Source: Curvibacter sp. GWA2_64_110 | Lineage (GTDB): Bacteria > Pseudomonadota > Gammaproteobacteria > Burkholderiales > Burkholderiaceae_C | DNA: 64,000 bases | NCBI GenBank assembly: GCA_001797315.1 | Contig: MGPC01000011.1 | Location: 1 to 64,000, forward strand | Direction: 5' to 3' | Shown here: positions 33,295-41,687 of the stretch, in pieces | Layout: each line of letters starts with the position of its first letter | Position numbering within the stretch: position 1 is the first letter of the stretch | Position numbers and translations under genes: made by a program | The notes under the pieces: generated by a model | What the model was told of the DNA's origin: nothing | The model's input: the letters and a program-made list of their open reading frames with translations, nothing else | Database searches by the model: none

Positions 33295-33990
33295 TTATTC
33301 CGTGCGCGCCAGCACCAGCCCGGTGATGTGGGCGGCACCGGCATCGCGCAGGGCCTGTGCGGCGGCAAACAGCGAGGCGCCGCTGGTCATGACGTCGTCG
33401 ATCAGCACCACACGCTTGCCGCGCACCTCGGTCTGGCGCAGCGGCTCGACCGCGAAGGCGCCCTGGACGTTGCGCAGGCGCTCGGCGCGCTGCAGCGAAC
33501 TTTGCGGTGGTGTGTCGCGGATGCGCAGCAGCAGGCCGGGCGCGGTCTTGGCCGGTGCCAGCTGGCGTGCCAGTTCCAAGGCCTGGTTGTAGCCGCGCTG
33601 CTGCAGGCGCTGGCGCGACAGCGGCACGGGCAGCAGCAGGTCGGCCGCCTCGAGTGCCGGCTCGACCCAGGGCATGCTGCGCAGCAGGCCGGCCAGGGTG
33701 GCGGACCAGCCCGGCATGTCGCCGAACTTGTAGCGTGCGATCAGTTCACTCCAGGGGTAGGTGTAGCCGACCGCGGCCAGGCAGGCATCAAGCGGTGGCG
33801 GTGATTTGAGGCAGGCACCGCAGCGGCTGATGCCGGCCGGCACGGGCAGGGCGCAGGTCTGGCAGCGCGGCTGCGGCTGGGCGAAGCGGGTCACGCAGCT
33901 GCTGCACACCGGCTGGGCCGGCCAGGCATGGCAGACCGCACACTGGCCGGGCAGCGCACTGGACAGGCTGTCGAACAGGCGGCGGAACAT
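33295..33990 (-). CDS. ComF-family phosphoribosyltransferase-like protein
   Basis: The 231-residue protein has an N-terminal zinc-finger-like cysteine cluster (CAVCHAWPAQPVCSSC and CQTCALPVPAGISRCGAC) and a C-terminal type I phosphoribosyltransferase domain with VVLIDDVMTSGAS. ComF proteins take part in DNA uptake in competent species. ATG 33990 (MFRRLFDS) was preferred over the upstream frame, which would overlap the divergent gene's promoter. Confidence 0.88.
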   Translation of the reverse strand: MFRRLFDSLSSALPGQCAVCHAWPAQPVCSSCVTRFAQPQPRCQTCALPVPAGISRCGACLKSPPPLDACLAAVGYTYPWSELIARYKFGDMPGWSATLAGLLRSMPWVEPALEAADLLLPVPLSRQRLQQRGYNQALELARQLAPAKTAPGLLLRIRDTPPQSSLQRAERLRNVQGAFAVEPLRQTEVRGKRVVLIDDVMTSGASLFAAAQALRDAGAAHITGLVLARTE

Positions 33991-34025
33991 GGAGTCAATA
34001 TACTCGTGACGCGATTGACCCGACC

Positions 34026-34934
34026 ATGACCACCGAACGTCCCCCCACCATCGATCCCCAGGCTGCCGCACGCTGGCAGCGGCTGCCGTTGTCCGACTCG
34101 CCCTGGCTGCACGAGGAGGTGGCGCGGCGCATGGAAGAGCGGCTGGCCTGGATCATGCGCCAGCCGCAGACCTGGGTGCACTGGGAGCCGCTGCGCGGCG
34201 GCCTGCAGGCGCAAGACTTGCTGATGCGCCGTTACCCGGGGTCTGAATGTTTTCTGGCTTTGTCGCCCGAGGATGTTGCGCGAGGTGCTATTAAAAAGAT
34301 AGCTAAGCCGTGGTGGCATCCGGCGCGCTGGCGCGGCAGGCTGCAGCACGGCGCGGTGCCGCCGCGCGGCGCGGCCCAGATGCTGTGGGCCAATATGGCA
34401 CTGCACATGGCGGCCGATCCGCAGGCGCTGCTGGCGCGCTGGTTTGAGGCCCTGGCGGTCGACGGTTTCCTGATGTTCTCCTGCCTCGGGCCCGACACGC
34501 TGCGCGAGTTGCGCACGCTGTACCAGGCGCTGGGCTGGCCGGCGCCGTCGCACGAGTTCACCGACATGCACGACTGGGGCGACATGCTGGTGCAGGCCGG
34601 CTTTGCCGAGCCGGTGATGGACATGGAGCGCATCGAGCTGACGTTCGAGACGCCGCAGCGCCTGCTGCAGGAGTTGCGCGAGCTCGGACGCAACTTGCAT
34701 CCGCAGCGCTTCGGCGGCCTGCGCGGCCGCGGCTGGCATGAGCGGCTGGAGGCCGCCCTGATGCAACTGGCGGACCCGGCGCAGGGCGGGCGGCTCAAGC
34801 TGACCTTCGAGATCATCTACGGCCACGCCTTCAAGCCGCAACCGCGTATCCCCGTGACGACGGAGACGACATTGTCGCTGGAAGAAATGCGCGACTCTTT
34901 GAGAAAACGCAAAGGCCAAGGCGCTGCTGTTTGA
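34026..34934 (+). CDS. BioC-like SAM-methyltransferase family protein, degenerate motif I
   Basis: The 302-residue protein aligns by eye with BioC-like methyltransferases: AAQMLWANMALHMAADPQALLARW corresponds to the conserved motif II/III region, followed by GFLMFSCLGPDTLRELR. The N-terminal SAM-binding motif, normally LDLGCGTG, is replaced by VHWEPLRGG, so methyltransferase activity is doubtful. No other biotin gene is nearby. A GCTAT-N7-ATAGC palindrome (34287-34303) encodes AIKKIA in the middle of the protein. Confidence 0.7.
   Translation: MTTERPPTIDPQAAARWQRLPLSDSPWLHEEVARRMEERLAWIMRQPQTWVHWEPLRGGLQAQDLLMRRYPGSECFLALSPEDVARGAIKKIAKPWWHPARWRGRLQHGAVPPRGAAQMLWANMALHMAADPQALLARWFEALAVDGFLMFSCLGPDTLRELRTLYQALGWPAPSHEFTDMHDWGDMLVQAGFAEPVMDMERIELTFETPQRLLQELRELGRNLHPQRFGGLRGRGWHERLEAALMQLADPAQGGRLKLTFEIIYGHAFKPQPRIPVTTETTLSLEEMRDSLRKRKGQGAAV
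34287..34303. repeat. GCTAT-N7-ATAGC palindrome inside the BioC-like gene
   Basis: GCTAT-TAAAAAG-ATAGC, encoding AIKKIA. Nearly identical to the copy at 57971. Confidence 0.7.
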
Positions 34935-35117
34935 TCAGGGTCAACACCTGTACGGGCGGGTTTTGTGCTGGGCTACAATAAGTAGTTGCTGAATTTAAGT
35001 TTTCAACGGGGACATCGCTGCCTGCCGTTTTTTTTGGTGGTGGTCGCATGGGTCAAAAGCCGCATGTCTGGCAAGCCTGGGCAGTCTTGGATTAATTAAG
35101 ACATTGAAGAAGTGAAC

Positions 35118-36296
35118 ATGATGAAGAGCATTTCTAATAAATTGACTTCACTGCTGCTCGCGGCAAGTGCATGGGCTGGCACGGCGGCCTTCACCGTAGC
35201 CCACGCGGTTAACGATCTGCCTGGCGGCCCGGCCGTCAACCAGCTCAATCTGCCCCAGCCGGCAACCAAGATCGCCGAAGGCGTGTACTGGTTGCACTGG
35301 TTCATGCTGATTCTGTGCGCCGTCATCTTCGTCGGCGTCTTCAGCGTCATGTTCTATTCGATCTGGAAGCACCGCAAGTCGGTGGGCCACAAGGCGGCCA
35401 ATTTCCATGAGTCCGTCACGGTGGAAATCGTCTGGACGGTGGTGCCTTTCCTCATCGTGATCCTGATGGCGCTGCCGGCGACCAAGATGGTGGTGGCCAT
35501 GAAGGACACCAGCAACGCCGACCTGACCATCAAGGCCACCGGCTACCAGTGGAAGTGGGGTTACGACTACCTCAAGGGCGAAGGCGAAGGCATCGGCTTC
35601 CTGTCCACGCTGGATTCGACCCATCGCGCCATGTCCGAGTCGGGCCATCCGCCGCCCACCGACGACTACCTGCTGAAGGTCGACAACCCGCTGGTGGTGC
35701 CGGTGGACAAGAAGGTCCGCATCATCACCACCGCCAACGACGTGATCCACGCCTTCATGGTTCCGGCCTTCGGTATCAAGCAGGACGCCATCCCCGGCTT
35801 CGTGCGCGACACCTGGTTCCGTGCCGAGAAGACCGGCGACTTCTACGGCCAGTGCGCCGAGCTGTGCGGCAAGGAGCACGCCTACATGCCCATCCACGTG
35901 AAGGTGCTGTCGGCCGAGGACTATTCCAAGTGGGTGGACGGCGAGAAGAAGAAGCTGGCTGCCAAGGCGGACGATCCGAACAAGGTCTGGACGCTGGACG
36001 AACTGGCCAAACGCGGCGAGAAGGTCTATGCCGCCAACTGCGCGGCCTGCCACCAGGCCAATGGCAAGGGCGCTGGCCCGATCAAGCCGCTGGATGGTTC
36101 GGCAGTCGTGCTGGATGCTGACAAGAGCAAGCAGATCGCTGTTGTGCTCAACGGCCAGAACAACGGCACCATGCCGGCCTGGAAGCAACTCAGCGACACC
36201 GAAATTGCTGCTGTGGTGACTTACACCAAGAACAACTGGTCCAACAAGACCGGCCAGCTGGTTCAGCCGGCTGAAGTCAAGACTGCCCGCAAATAA
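35118..36296 (+). CDS. coxB: Cytochrome c oxidase subunit II with fused cytochrome c domain
   Basis: Subunit II of the aa3-type oxidase accepts electrons from cytochrome c. It has a signal-like first segment, two transmembrane helices (about 55-85 and 108-128), the CuA site CAELCGKEHAYM near residue 258, and a C-terminal cytochrome c domain with CAACH near 315, so it is the caa3-like variant of subunit II. ATG 35118 or 35121 are possible starts, with AAGAAG upstream. The 183-bp gap before it includes a TACAAT -10-like box at 34974. Confidence 0.93.
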   Translation: MMKSISNKLTSLLLAASAWAGTAAFTVAHAVNDLPGGPAVNQLNLPQPATKIAEGVYWLHWFMLILCAVIFVGVFSVMFYSIWKHRKSVGHKAANFHESVTVEIVWTVVPFLIVILMALPATKMVVAMKDTSNADLTIKATGYQWKWGYDYLKGEGEGIGFLSTLDSTHRAMSESGHPPPTDDYLLKVDNPLVVPVDKKVRIITTANDVIHAFMVPAFGIKQDAIPGFVRDTWFRAEKTGDFYGQCAELCGKEHAYMPIHVKVLSAEDYSKWVDGEKKKLAAKADDPNKVWTLDELAKRGEKVYAANCAACHQANGKGAGPIKPLDGSAVVLDADKSKQIAVVLNGQNNGTMPAWKQLSDTEIAAVVTYTKNNWSNKTGQLVQPAEVKTARK

Positions 36297-36337
36297 CCAG
36301 TCGTCACACGCATAGAAGTATTGAGAAGGAAATCAGG

Positions 36338-37954
36338 ATGAGTGCCGTTCTAGACCATCACGATCACGCCCATGACGACCATCACCACGCCCCCACGGGC
36401 TGGCGGCGTTGGGTGTTTGCGACCAACCACAAGGACATCGGTACCCTGTACCTGCTGTTCAGCTTCACGATGCTGATGCTGGGCGGCGTGCTGGCCCTGC
36501 TGATCCGTGCCGAGCTGTTCCAGCCCGGCCTGCAGCTGGTCAACCCCGAGCTGTTCAACCAGCTGACCACCATGCACGGCGTGATCATGGTGTTCGGTGC
36601 CATCATGCCGGCCTTCGTCGGCTTCGCCAACTGGATGATCCCGCTGCAGATCGGCGCCTCCGACATGGCGTTTGCCCGCATGAACAACTTCAGCTTCTGG
36701 CTGTTGATTCCTGCTGGCATCATGGTGGCAAGTTCGTTCTTCATGCCGGGCGGCGCACCTGCTGCCGGCTGGACCTTCTACGCACCGCTGACGCTGCAGA
36801 TGGGCCCCTCGATGGACGCCGGCATTTTTGCCCTGCACATCATGGGCGCCTCGTCCATCATGGGTTCGATCAACATCATCGTGACCATCCTGAACATGCG
36901 CGCGCCCGGCATGACGCTGATGAAGATGCCGATGTTCTGCTGGACCTGGCTCATCACCGCCTACCTGCTGATCGCCGTGATGCCGGTGCTGGCCGGCGCC
37001 ATCACCATGACGCTGACGGACCGCCACTTCGGCACCAGCTTCTTCAACCCCGCCGGCGGCGGTGACCCGGTGATGTTCCAGCACATCTTCTGGTTCTTCG
37101 GCCACCCCGAGGTGTACATCATGATCTTGCCGGCCTTCGGCATCATCAGCCAGATCGTGCCGGCTTTCGCCCGCAAGAAGCTGTTCGGCTACGCCTCCAT
37201 GGTGTATGCCACCTCGTCGATCGCCATCCTGTCCTTCATCGTCTGGGCGCACCACATGTTCACCACCGGCATGCCGGTGACGGGCCAGCTGTTCTTCATG
37301 TACGCCACCATGCTGATTGCGGTGCCGACGGCCGTGAAGATCTTCAACTGGCTGGCCACCATGTGGCGCGGTTCGATGACCTTCGAAACCCCGATGCTGT
37401 TCGCCATCGGCTTCATCTTCGTGTTCACCATGGGCGGCTTCACCGGTCTGATGCCGGCCGTGGCCCCGATCGACATCCAGATCCAGGACACCTACTACAT
37501 CGTGGCCCACTTCCACTACGTGCTGGTGGCCGGTTCGCTGTTCACCCTGTTCGCCGGCTTCTACTACTGGAGCCCGAAGTGGACCGGCGTGATGTACAAC
37601 GAAGGCCGCGGCAAGCTGCACTTCTGGTGGTCGCTGATCTCCTTCAACATCACCTTCTTCCCGATGCACTTCCTGGGCCTGGCCGGCATGCCGCGCCGTT
37701 ACGCCGACTACCCGATGCAGTTCGCCGACTTCAATGCGGTGGCTTCCGTGGGTGCGTTCCTGTTCGGCTTCGCCCAGGTGTATTTCTTCTTCTTCATCGT
37801 GCTGCCGGTCATGCGTGGCCAGGGCGCGAAGGCGGTGCAAAAGCCGTGGGAAGCGGCTGAAGGCCTGGAGTGGGAAGTGCCGTCGCCGGCTCCTTTCCAC
37901 ACCTATGAGACACCTCCGAAGCTGGATGCCACGGCAACCCGCGTGATCGGCTGA
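36338..37954 (+). CDS. ctaD: Cytochrome c oxidase subunit I
   Basis: The 538-residue catalytic subunit holds heme a and the heme a3-CuB centre. It has about twelve hydrophobic segments and canonical motifs: TTMHGVIMVFGAIMPAF, FWFFGHPEVYIMILP (CuB histidine and cross-linked tyrosine), WAHHMFTTGM and VAHFHYVLV. The N-terminal stretch is histidine-rich (DHHDHAHDDHHHAP), which may bind metal. It follows coxB by 41 bp. Confidence 0.97.
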   Translation: MSAVLDHHDHAHDDHHHAPTGWRRWVFATNHKDIGTLYLLFSFTMLMLGGVLALLIRAELFQPGLQLVNPELFNQLTTMHGVIMVFGAIMPAFVGFANWMIPLQIGASDMAFARMNNFSFWLLIPAGIMVASSFFMPGGAPAAGWTFYAPLTLQMGPSMDAGIFALHIMGASSIMGSINIIVTILNMRAPGMTLMKMPMFCWTWLITAYLLIAVMPVLAGAITMTLTDRHFGTSFFNPAGGGDPVMFQHIFWFFGHPEVYIMILPAFGIISQIVPAFARKKLFGYASMVYATSSIAILSFIVWAHHMFTTGMPVTGQLFFMYATMLIAVPTAVKIFNWLATMWRGSMTFETPMLFAIGFIFVFTMGGFTGLMPAVAPIDIQIQDTYYIVAHFHYVLVAGSLFTLFAGFYYWSPKWTGVMYNEGRGKLHFWWSLISFNITFFPMHFLGLAGMPRRYADYPMQFADFNAVASVGAFLFGFAQVYFFFFIVLPVMRGQGAKAVQKPWEAAEGLEWEVPSPAPFHTYETPPKLDATATRVIG

Positions 37955-37980
37955 TCTGGTCGCTGTCTGGAAATCGAGTC

Positions 37981-38094
37981 ATGAAGCCCGAAGAACAAAA
38001 GAAAGCCAATGTCCGGATGGGGCTGATTCTGCTGTCCGTGGTCTTGGTGTTCTTCTTCGGTTTCATGGCCAAGATGGTCTTGCTCGGCAAGTAA
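37981..38094 (+). CDS. Cytochrome oxidase small assembly-associated membrane protein
   Basis: A 37-codon reading frame (MKPEEQKKANVRMGLIL onwards) encodes one hydrophobic helix ending MAKMVLLGK. It starts 26 bp after the ctaD stop and ends 9 bp before ctaG. Small proteins of this size and position occur in betaproteobacterial cox operons. The role is presumed assembly or stability. Confidence 0.75.
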   Translation: MKPEEQKKANVRMGLILLSVVLVFFFGFMAKMVLLGK

Positions 38095-38103
38095 GAAGCG
38101 CGC

Positions 38104-38712
38104 ATGAGCCTGCGGACCGAAAACGTCAAGATGGTGAGCAAGCTGGCCGTGGTTGCGGCCGGCATGTTCGGCTTCGGCTATGCATTGGTCCCGATCTACA
38201 AGCACATCTGCGAGTTCACGGGGATCAACATCCTGGCGTTGGGCGAGCGTGACATTCGCGGTGGCCGGGCCACCCTGCCGGTGAATTCGCAGGTCGACCT
38301 GAGCCGCACCATCACGGTGGAGTTCGACGCCAACGCACGCGGCCCCTGGAGTTTCCGGCCGGCCAAGCGTTCGCTGCAGGTCCATCCGGGCGAGCTCGCC
38401 ACCGTCATGTACGAGTTCCAGAACGTGCAGGACCGCCGCATGTCGGCGCAGGCCATTCCGAGTTATGCGCCGAGGCAGGCATCGGCCCACTTCAACAAGC
38501 TGGAATGCTTCTGCTTCAACGAGTACACGCTGGAGCCCGGTGAAAAGAAAGAGTGGCCAGTCGTTTTCGTGATCGATCCCAAGCTGTCCAAGGACGTGAG
38601 CACCATCACCTTGTCCTACACCTTCTTTGAAGTGGGCAGCAAGACCCCGCCGGCCCCCGGATTGCCGATTGGCAAGACGGCGGCCCGGGTCATTTCGGGA
38701 GTGGGGGCATGA
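38104..38712 (+). CDS. ctaG: Cytochrome c oxidase assembly protein CtaG (Cox11)
   Basis: Cox11/CtaG delivers copper to the CuB site of subunit I. The 202-residue protein has a single N-terminal membrane helix and the copper motif CFCFNEYTLEPGE near residue 137, followed by VVFVIDPKL. It overlaps the DUF2970 gene by 4 bp. Confidence 0.93.
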   Translation: MSLRTENVKMVSKLAVVAAGMFGFGYALVPIYKHICEFTGINILALGERDIRGGRATLPVNSQVDLSRTITVEFDANARGPWSFRPAKRSLQVHPGELATVMYEFQNVQDRRMSAQAIPSYAPRQASAHFNKLECFCFNEYTLEPGEKKEWPVVFVIDPKLSKDVSTITLSYTFFEVGSKTPPAPGLPIGKTAARVISGVGA

Positions 38713-38921
38713 GCGGCGATAAACCGGCCATGCCCAAGGGTTCGTTTGGACACACGATCAAGGCCGTGGCCTGGTCGTTTCTCGGCATCCGCAAGAGCAG
38801 CGAATTCCAGGAAGACATTGGTCGCCTGAATCCGTTCCACCTCATTGCGGTGGGGATTGTCGGGGCATTGATTTTTGTAGTGAGTTTGATCGCATTGGTG
38901 AACTGGATCGTGGCCAAGTGA
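38709..38921 (+). CDS. DUF2970 family small membrane protein
   Basis: The 70-residue protein has an amphipathic N-terminal part (AVAWSFLGIRKSSEFQEDIGRLNPFHLI) and a single C-terminal hydrophobic helix. This matches DUF2970, found in cox operons of betaproteobacteria. It overlaps ctaG by 4 bp, so it is likely translationally coupled. Confidence 0.75.
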   Translation: MSGDKPAMPKGSFGHTIKAVAWSFLGIRKSSEFQEDIGRLNPFHLIAVGIVGALIFVVSLIALVNWIVAK

Positions 38922-38976
38922 GTCAGGGCCCGGTTGACCGGAAAAATTGAAGAGAACCGGAAGGAATGGAGCAAAA

Positions 38977-39858
38977 ATGAGTTCGACAACACACGGCAGC
39001 ACCCCGTATTACTTCGTGCCCGGCCCGTCACGCCATCCCGTCATGGCGGCGATCGGTCTGTTCTTCGTCTTCTTCGGTGCCGGTCAGTGGATCAATGGCG
39101 CCGAGTGGGGCAAGTACTCCCTGTTCGTGGGCCTGGCCTGGTGGCTGGCTGTGCTTTACCAGTGGTTCCGTGACGCCGTGGGCGAAAGCGAAGGCGGCCA
39201 GTACGGTCACAAGATCGACCTGTCCTACCGCTGGAGCATGACCTGGTTCATCTTCTCCGAAGTGATGTTCTTCGGTGCTTTCTTCACCGCCCTGTGGTGG
39301 GCCCGTGCCCATTCCGTGCCGGCCCTGGGCAGTCTTGACAACGCGCTGCTCTGGCCCGACTTCAAGGCGGTCTGGCCGACCCTGGCCGCTGGTGCAACGG
39401 CTTCGCCGGCCGGCACCATCGAGCCGTTCGAGACCATGACGCCGTTCTGGCTGCCCACGATCAACACCGCCCTGCTGCTGAGCTCGGGCGTGACGCTGAC
39501 CATCGCCCACCATGCCCTGCGTGACGGCAACCGCAGCAAGACCATCGGCTTCATGTGGACCACTGTGCTGCTGGGCATCGTCTTCCTGTTCGTGCAAGGC
39601 TACGAGTACTTCCATGCCTACCATGAGATGAACCTCAAGCTGTCGTCCGGCGTGTATGGCTCCACCTTCTTCATGCTGACCGGCTTCCACGGTTTCCACG
39701 TGTTCGTCGGCATGCTGATGCTGCTGTTCATCACCCTGCGTCTGCAAAAGGGTCACTTCACGGCCGAGCGCCACTTCGGTTTCGAAGGTGCCGCCTGGTA
39801 CTGGCACTTTGTGGACGTGGTGTGGCTGGGCCTGTACATCCTCGTCTACTGGCTCTGA
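38977..39858 (+). CDS. ctaE: Cytochrome c oxidase subunit III
   Basis: The 293-residue membrane subunit has seven hydrophobic segments and motifs of the family: WFIFSEVMFFGAFFTALWW, FFMLTGFHGFHVFVGM, HFGFEGAAWYWHFVDVVWLGLYI. It stabilises the catalytic core. ATG 38977 has GGAAGGAATGGAG upstream. The operon continues after a hairpin terminator and a small convergent gene. Confidence 0.95.
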   Translation: MSSTTHGSTPYYFVPGPSRHPVMAAIGLFFVFFGAGQWINGAEWGKYSLFVGLAWWLAVLYQWFRDAVGESEGGQYGHKIDLSYRWSMTWFIFSEVMFFGAFFTALWWARAHSVPALGSLDNALLWPDFKAVWPTLAAGATASPAGTIEPFETMTPFWLPTINTALLLSSGVTLTIAHHALRDGNRSKTIGFMWTTVLLGIVFLFVQGYEYFHAYHEMNLKLSSGVYGSTFFMLTGFHGFHVFVGMLMLLFITLRLQKGHFTAERHFGFEGAAWYWHFVDVVWLGLYILVYWL

Positions 39859-39869
39859 TCGCGGCTACT

Positions 39870-39938
39870 GCGCGGGCTTGATCCGTCGGGAAGTCCTCAC
39901 GTACCTTCAAGTACGTTCCGGTTTCCCGCCACCCGCGC
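39870..39938. repeat. Nested inverted repeat after ctaE
   Basis: Three arm pairs nest around the centre CTTCAA: GCGCGGG (39870-39876) with CCCGCGC (39932-39938), CGGGAA (39887-39892) with TTCCCG (39923-39928), and ACGTAC (39899-39904) with GTACGT (39911-39916). The stem is not followed by a T run, so it is not a simple terminator. Confidence 0.55.
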
Positions 39939-39987
39939 CTAGGCTGAAGCCCGCTCGCTGCGCCGCTTGGCGGGCGAGCCGATAAAA

Positions 39988-40018
39988 ACAAAAGCCGCTC
40001 CACGCGGCTTTTGTTTTT
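39988..40018. terminator. Bidirectional terminator after ctaE
   Basis: ACAAAAGCCGC (39988-39998) / GCGGCTTTTGT (40004-40014) with loop TCCAC, flanked by A-rich and T-rich tracts. It separates ctaE from the convergent DUF2909-like gene. Confidence 0.8.
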
Positions 40019-40033
40019 GTTTGAGATGAAGAT

Positions 40034-40255
40034 CTACTTGCCGGCCGGGATGCCGGTGGGGTGGAGGTAGCCGAGCTTCCAGCCGATCAGGATGCAGGCG
40101 AACACCAGGATGGAGAAGCCGACCCGGAAAGCCAGGGCGCGGGCCATGTTGCTGCTTTTGGGTTTGCCGTCGCGACCGTCCTTCATCATGAAGAACAGGG
40201 CCGAACCCAGGCTGGCGAGGATGGCCAGGAAGGCAAGAGCAATCAGGTATTTCAT
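40034..40255 (-). CDS. DUF2909-like twin transmembrane protein
   Basis: The 73-residue protein has two hydrophobic segments separated by a basic loop (MMKDGRDGKPKSSNMARALAFRVG), typical of small twin-transmembrane proteins next to cox operons. It is convergent with ctaE and divergent from the SURF1 gene. Its function is unknown. Confidence 0.75.
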   Translation of the reverse strand: MKYLIALAFLAILASLGSALFFMMKDGRDGKPKSSNMARALAFRVGFSILVFACILIGWKLGYLHPTGIPAGK

Positions 40256-40282
40256 GGATGGGATTATCGCGTGACTGCACGG

Positions 40283-41005
40283 ATGAGTGAGCGCACCAGG
40301 TTCTGGCTGATCACGGTCGCCGCCCTGCTGGCGATGGCGGCCACGGCGTCGCTCGGGCGCTGGCAGCTATCGCGTGCCGCGACCAAGGAGGCCTTGCAGG
40401 CGAGCATCGACGCACGCGCCGCTGAGCCCGTGCTGGATGGTGCCAGCCTGCGCAGCGAGCTTGATGCGGATGTGCTGCTCCATCGCCGTGTTGTCGCACG
40501 CGGCCAATGGCTGGCCGAGCGGACGGTGTTGCTGGACAACCGGCAGATGAACGGGCGCGTCGGCTTCTTCGTGGTCACGCCGCTGCAGCTGGAGAGCGGC
40601 GCGACGGTCGTTCTGGTGCAGCGCGGCTGGGTGCCGCGCAACTTCGAGGACCGCAGCCGCGTGCCCACGGTCGAGACGCCGACCGGGCTGGTGCGGCTTG
40701 AGGGCCGGATTGCCCCGCCGCCGGGCAAGCTCTATGCGATGGGCGCAGCCGAGACGGGGCCGATCCGGCAGAATCTCGATCTGGCGCAGTTCAAGATGGA
40801 GACGGGCTTGCCGCTGGCCGCGGTTTCCATCCAGCAGACGGATGCCGCCGCCGACGGGCTGGGGCGCGACTGGCCGCAGGGCAATACCGGCGTCGACAAG
40901 CACTACGGCTACGCATTTCAATGGTTCGGGCTCAGCGCCCTGATTGCAGTTCTTTATGTCTGGTTCCAAATTGTCAGAAGATTCATCCAACGCAAGCCGG
41001 CCTGA
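40283..41005 (+). CDS. SURF1 family cytochrome oxidase biogenesis protein
   Basis: The 240-residue protein has a transmembrane helix at each end (residues about 7-22 and 212-230) and the periplasmic SURF1 core, with LGRWQLSRAATK, RRVVARGQWL, NRQMNGRVGFFVVTPL, VQRGWVPRN and YGYAFQWFGLSAL. SURF1 helps deliver heme a to subunit I. ATG 40283 overlaps no ribosome site of note. It overlaps the next gene by 50 bp. Confidence 0.9.
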   Translation: MSERTRFWLITVAALLAMAATASLGRWQLSRAATKEALQASIDARAAEPVLDGASLRSELDADVLLHRRVVARGQWLAERTVLLDNRQMNGRVGFFVVTPLQLESGATVVLVQRGWVPRNFEDRSRVPTVETPTGLVRLEGRIAPPPGKLYAMGAAETGPIRQNLDLAQFKMETGLPLAAVSIQQTDAAADGLGRDWPQGNTGVDKHYGYAFQWFGLSALIAVLYVWFQIVRRFIQRKPA

Positions 41006-41681
41006 CGCCGCGGGCGACCACCTGCTCGGGCTCACCGTGTATGCCATGCCCGAGCCGGGGCAGGCCATGGCGCAGGAGGTGCGGCGCACCCGCATGGGCC
41101 GCTGGAAGATGATCGCGGTGATGCTGGTGTGTGCCGCGCCGGTGATCGCTTCCTACTTCACCTATTACGTGATCCGGCCGGAAGGGCGGCGCAATTTCGG
41201 CGAACTGATCGACCCGCAGCGCCCGTTGCCCGACCAGGCCGCCACGGATCTGGCCGGCAAGACCGCCAACCTGCGCGAACTCAAGGGCCAGTGGCTGCTG
41301 GTGAGCGTGGGCAGCGGTGCCTGCAACGACGCCTGTGTGCAGCAGCTTTACCTGCAGCGCCAGCTGCGCGAGAGCCTGGGCAAGGACAAGGACCGGCTGG
41401 ACCGGGTCTGGCTCGTCGACGACGAACAGCCGGTTGCCGCGGATTTGCTGCCGGGACTGAAGGAGGCCACCGTGCTGCGCGTGCCGCAAGCCGACCTGGA
41501 TCGCTGGCTGGCACCGGCGGCTGGGCATGGGCTGGCCGAACACCTGTATCTGGTCGATCCGCTGGGCAACTGGATGCTGCGTTTTCCGGCCAATCTGGAC
41601 CTGGCCACGGCAGCCAAGGCCAAGCGTGATCTGGAGCGGCTGATGCGTGCCTCCAGTTCGTGGGACCAGGCCGGAAGGTAA
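40956..41681 (+). CDS. Membrane-anchored thioredoxin-fold-like protein in the cox operon
   Basis: The 241-residue product has one transmembrane helix (WKMIAVMLVCAAPVIASYFTYY, near residue 50) and a periplasmic domain with GQWLLVSVGSGACNDACVQQL, resembling the SCO/thioredoxin strand-loop-helix with a CxxxC pair, and HLYLVDPLGNWMLRF. It lies between SURF1 and COX15 genes, so a role in oxidase assembly or copper/thiol chemistry is likely. Start could also be GTG-like codons at 40944; ATG 40956 was used. Confidence 0.7.
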   Translation: MSGSKLSEDSSNASRPDAAGDHLLGLTVYAMPEPGQAMAQEVRRTRMGRWKMIAVMLVCAAPVIASYFTYYVIRPEGRRNFGELIDPQRPLPDQAATDLAGKTANLRELKGQWLLVSVGSGACNDACVQQLYLQRQLRESLGKDKDRLDRVWLVDDEQPVAADLLPGLKEATVLRVPQADLDRWLAPAAGHGLAEHLYLVDPLGNWMLRFPANLDLATAAKAKRDLERLMRASSSWDQAGR

Positions 41682-41687
41682 GCCTGC

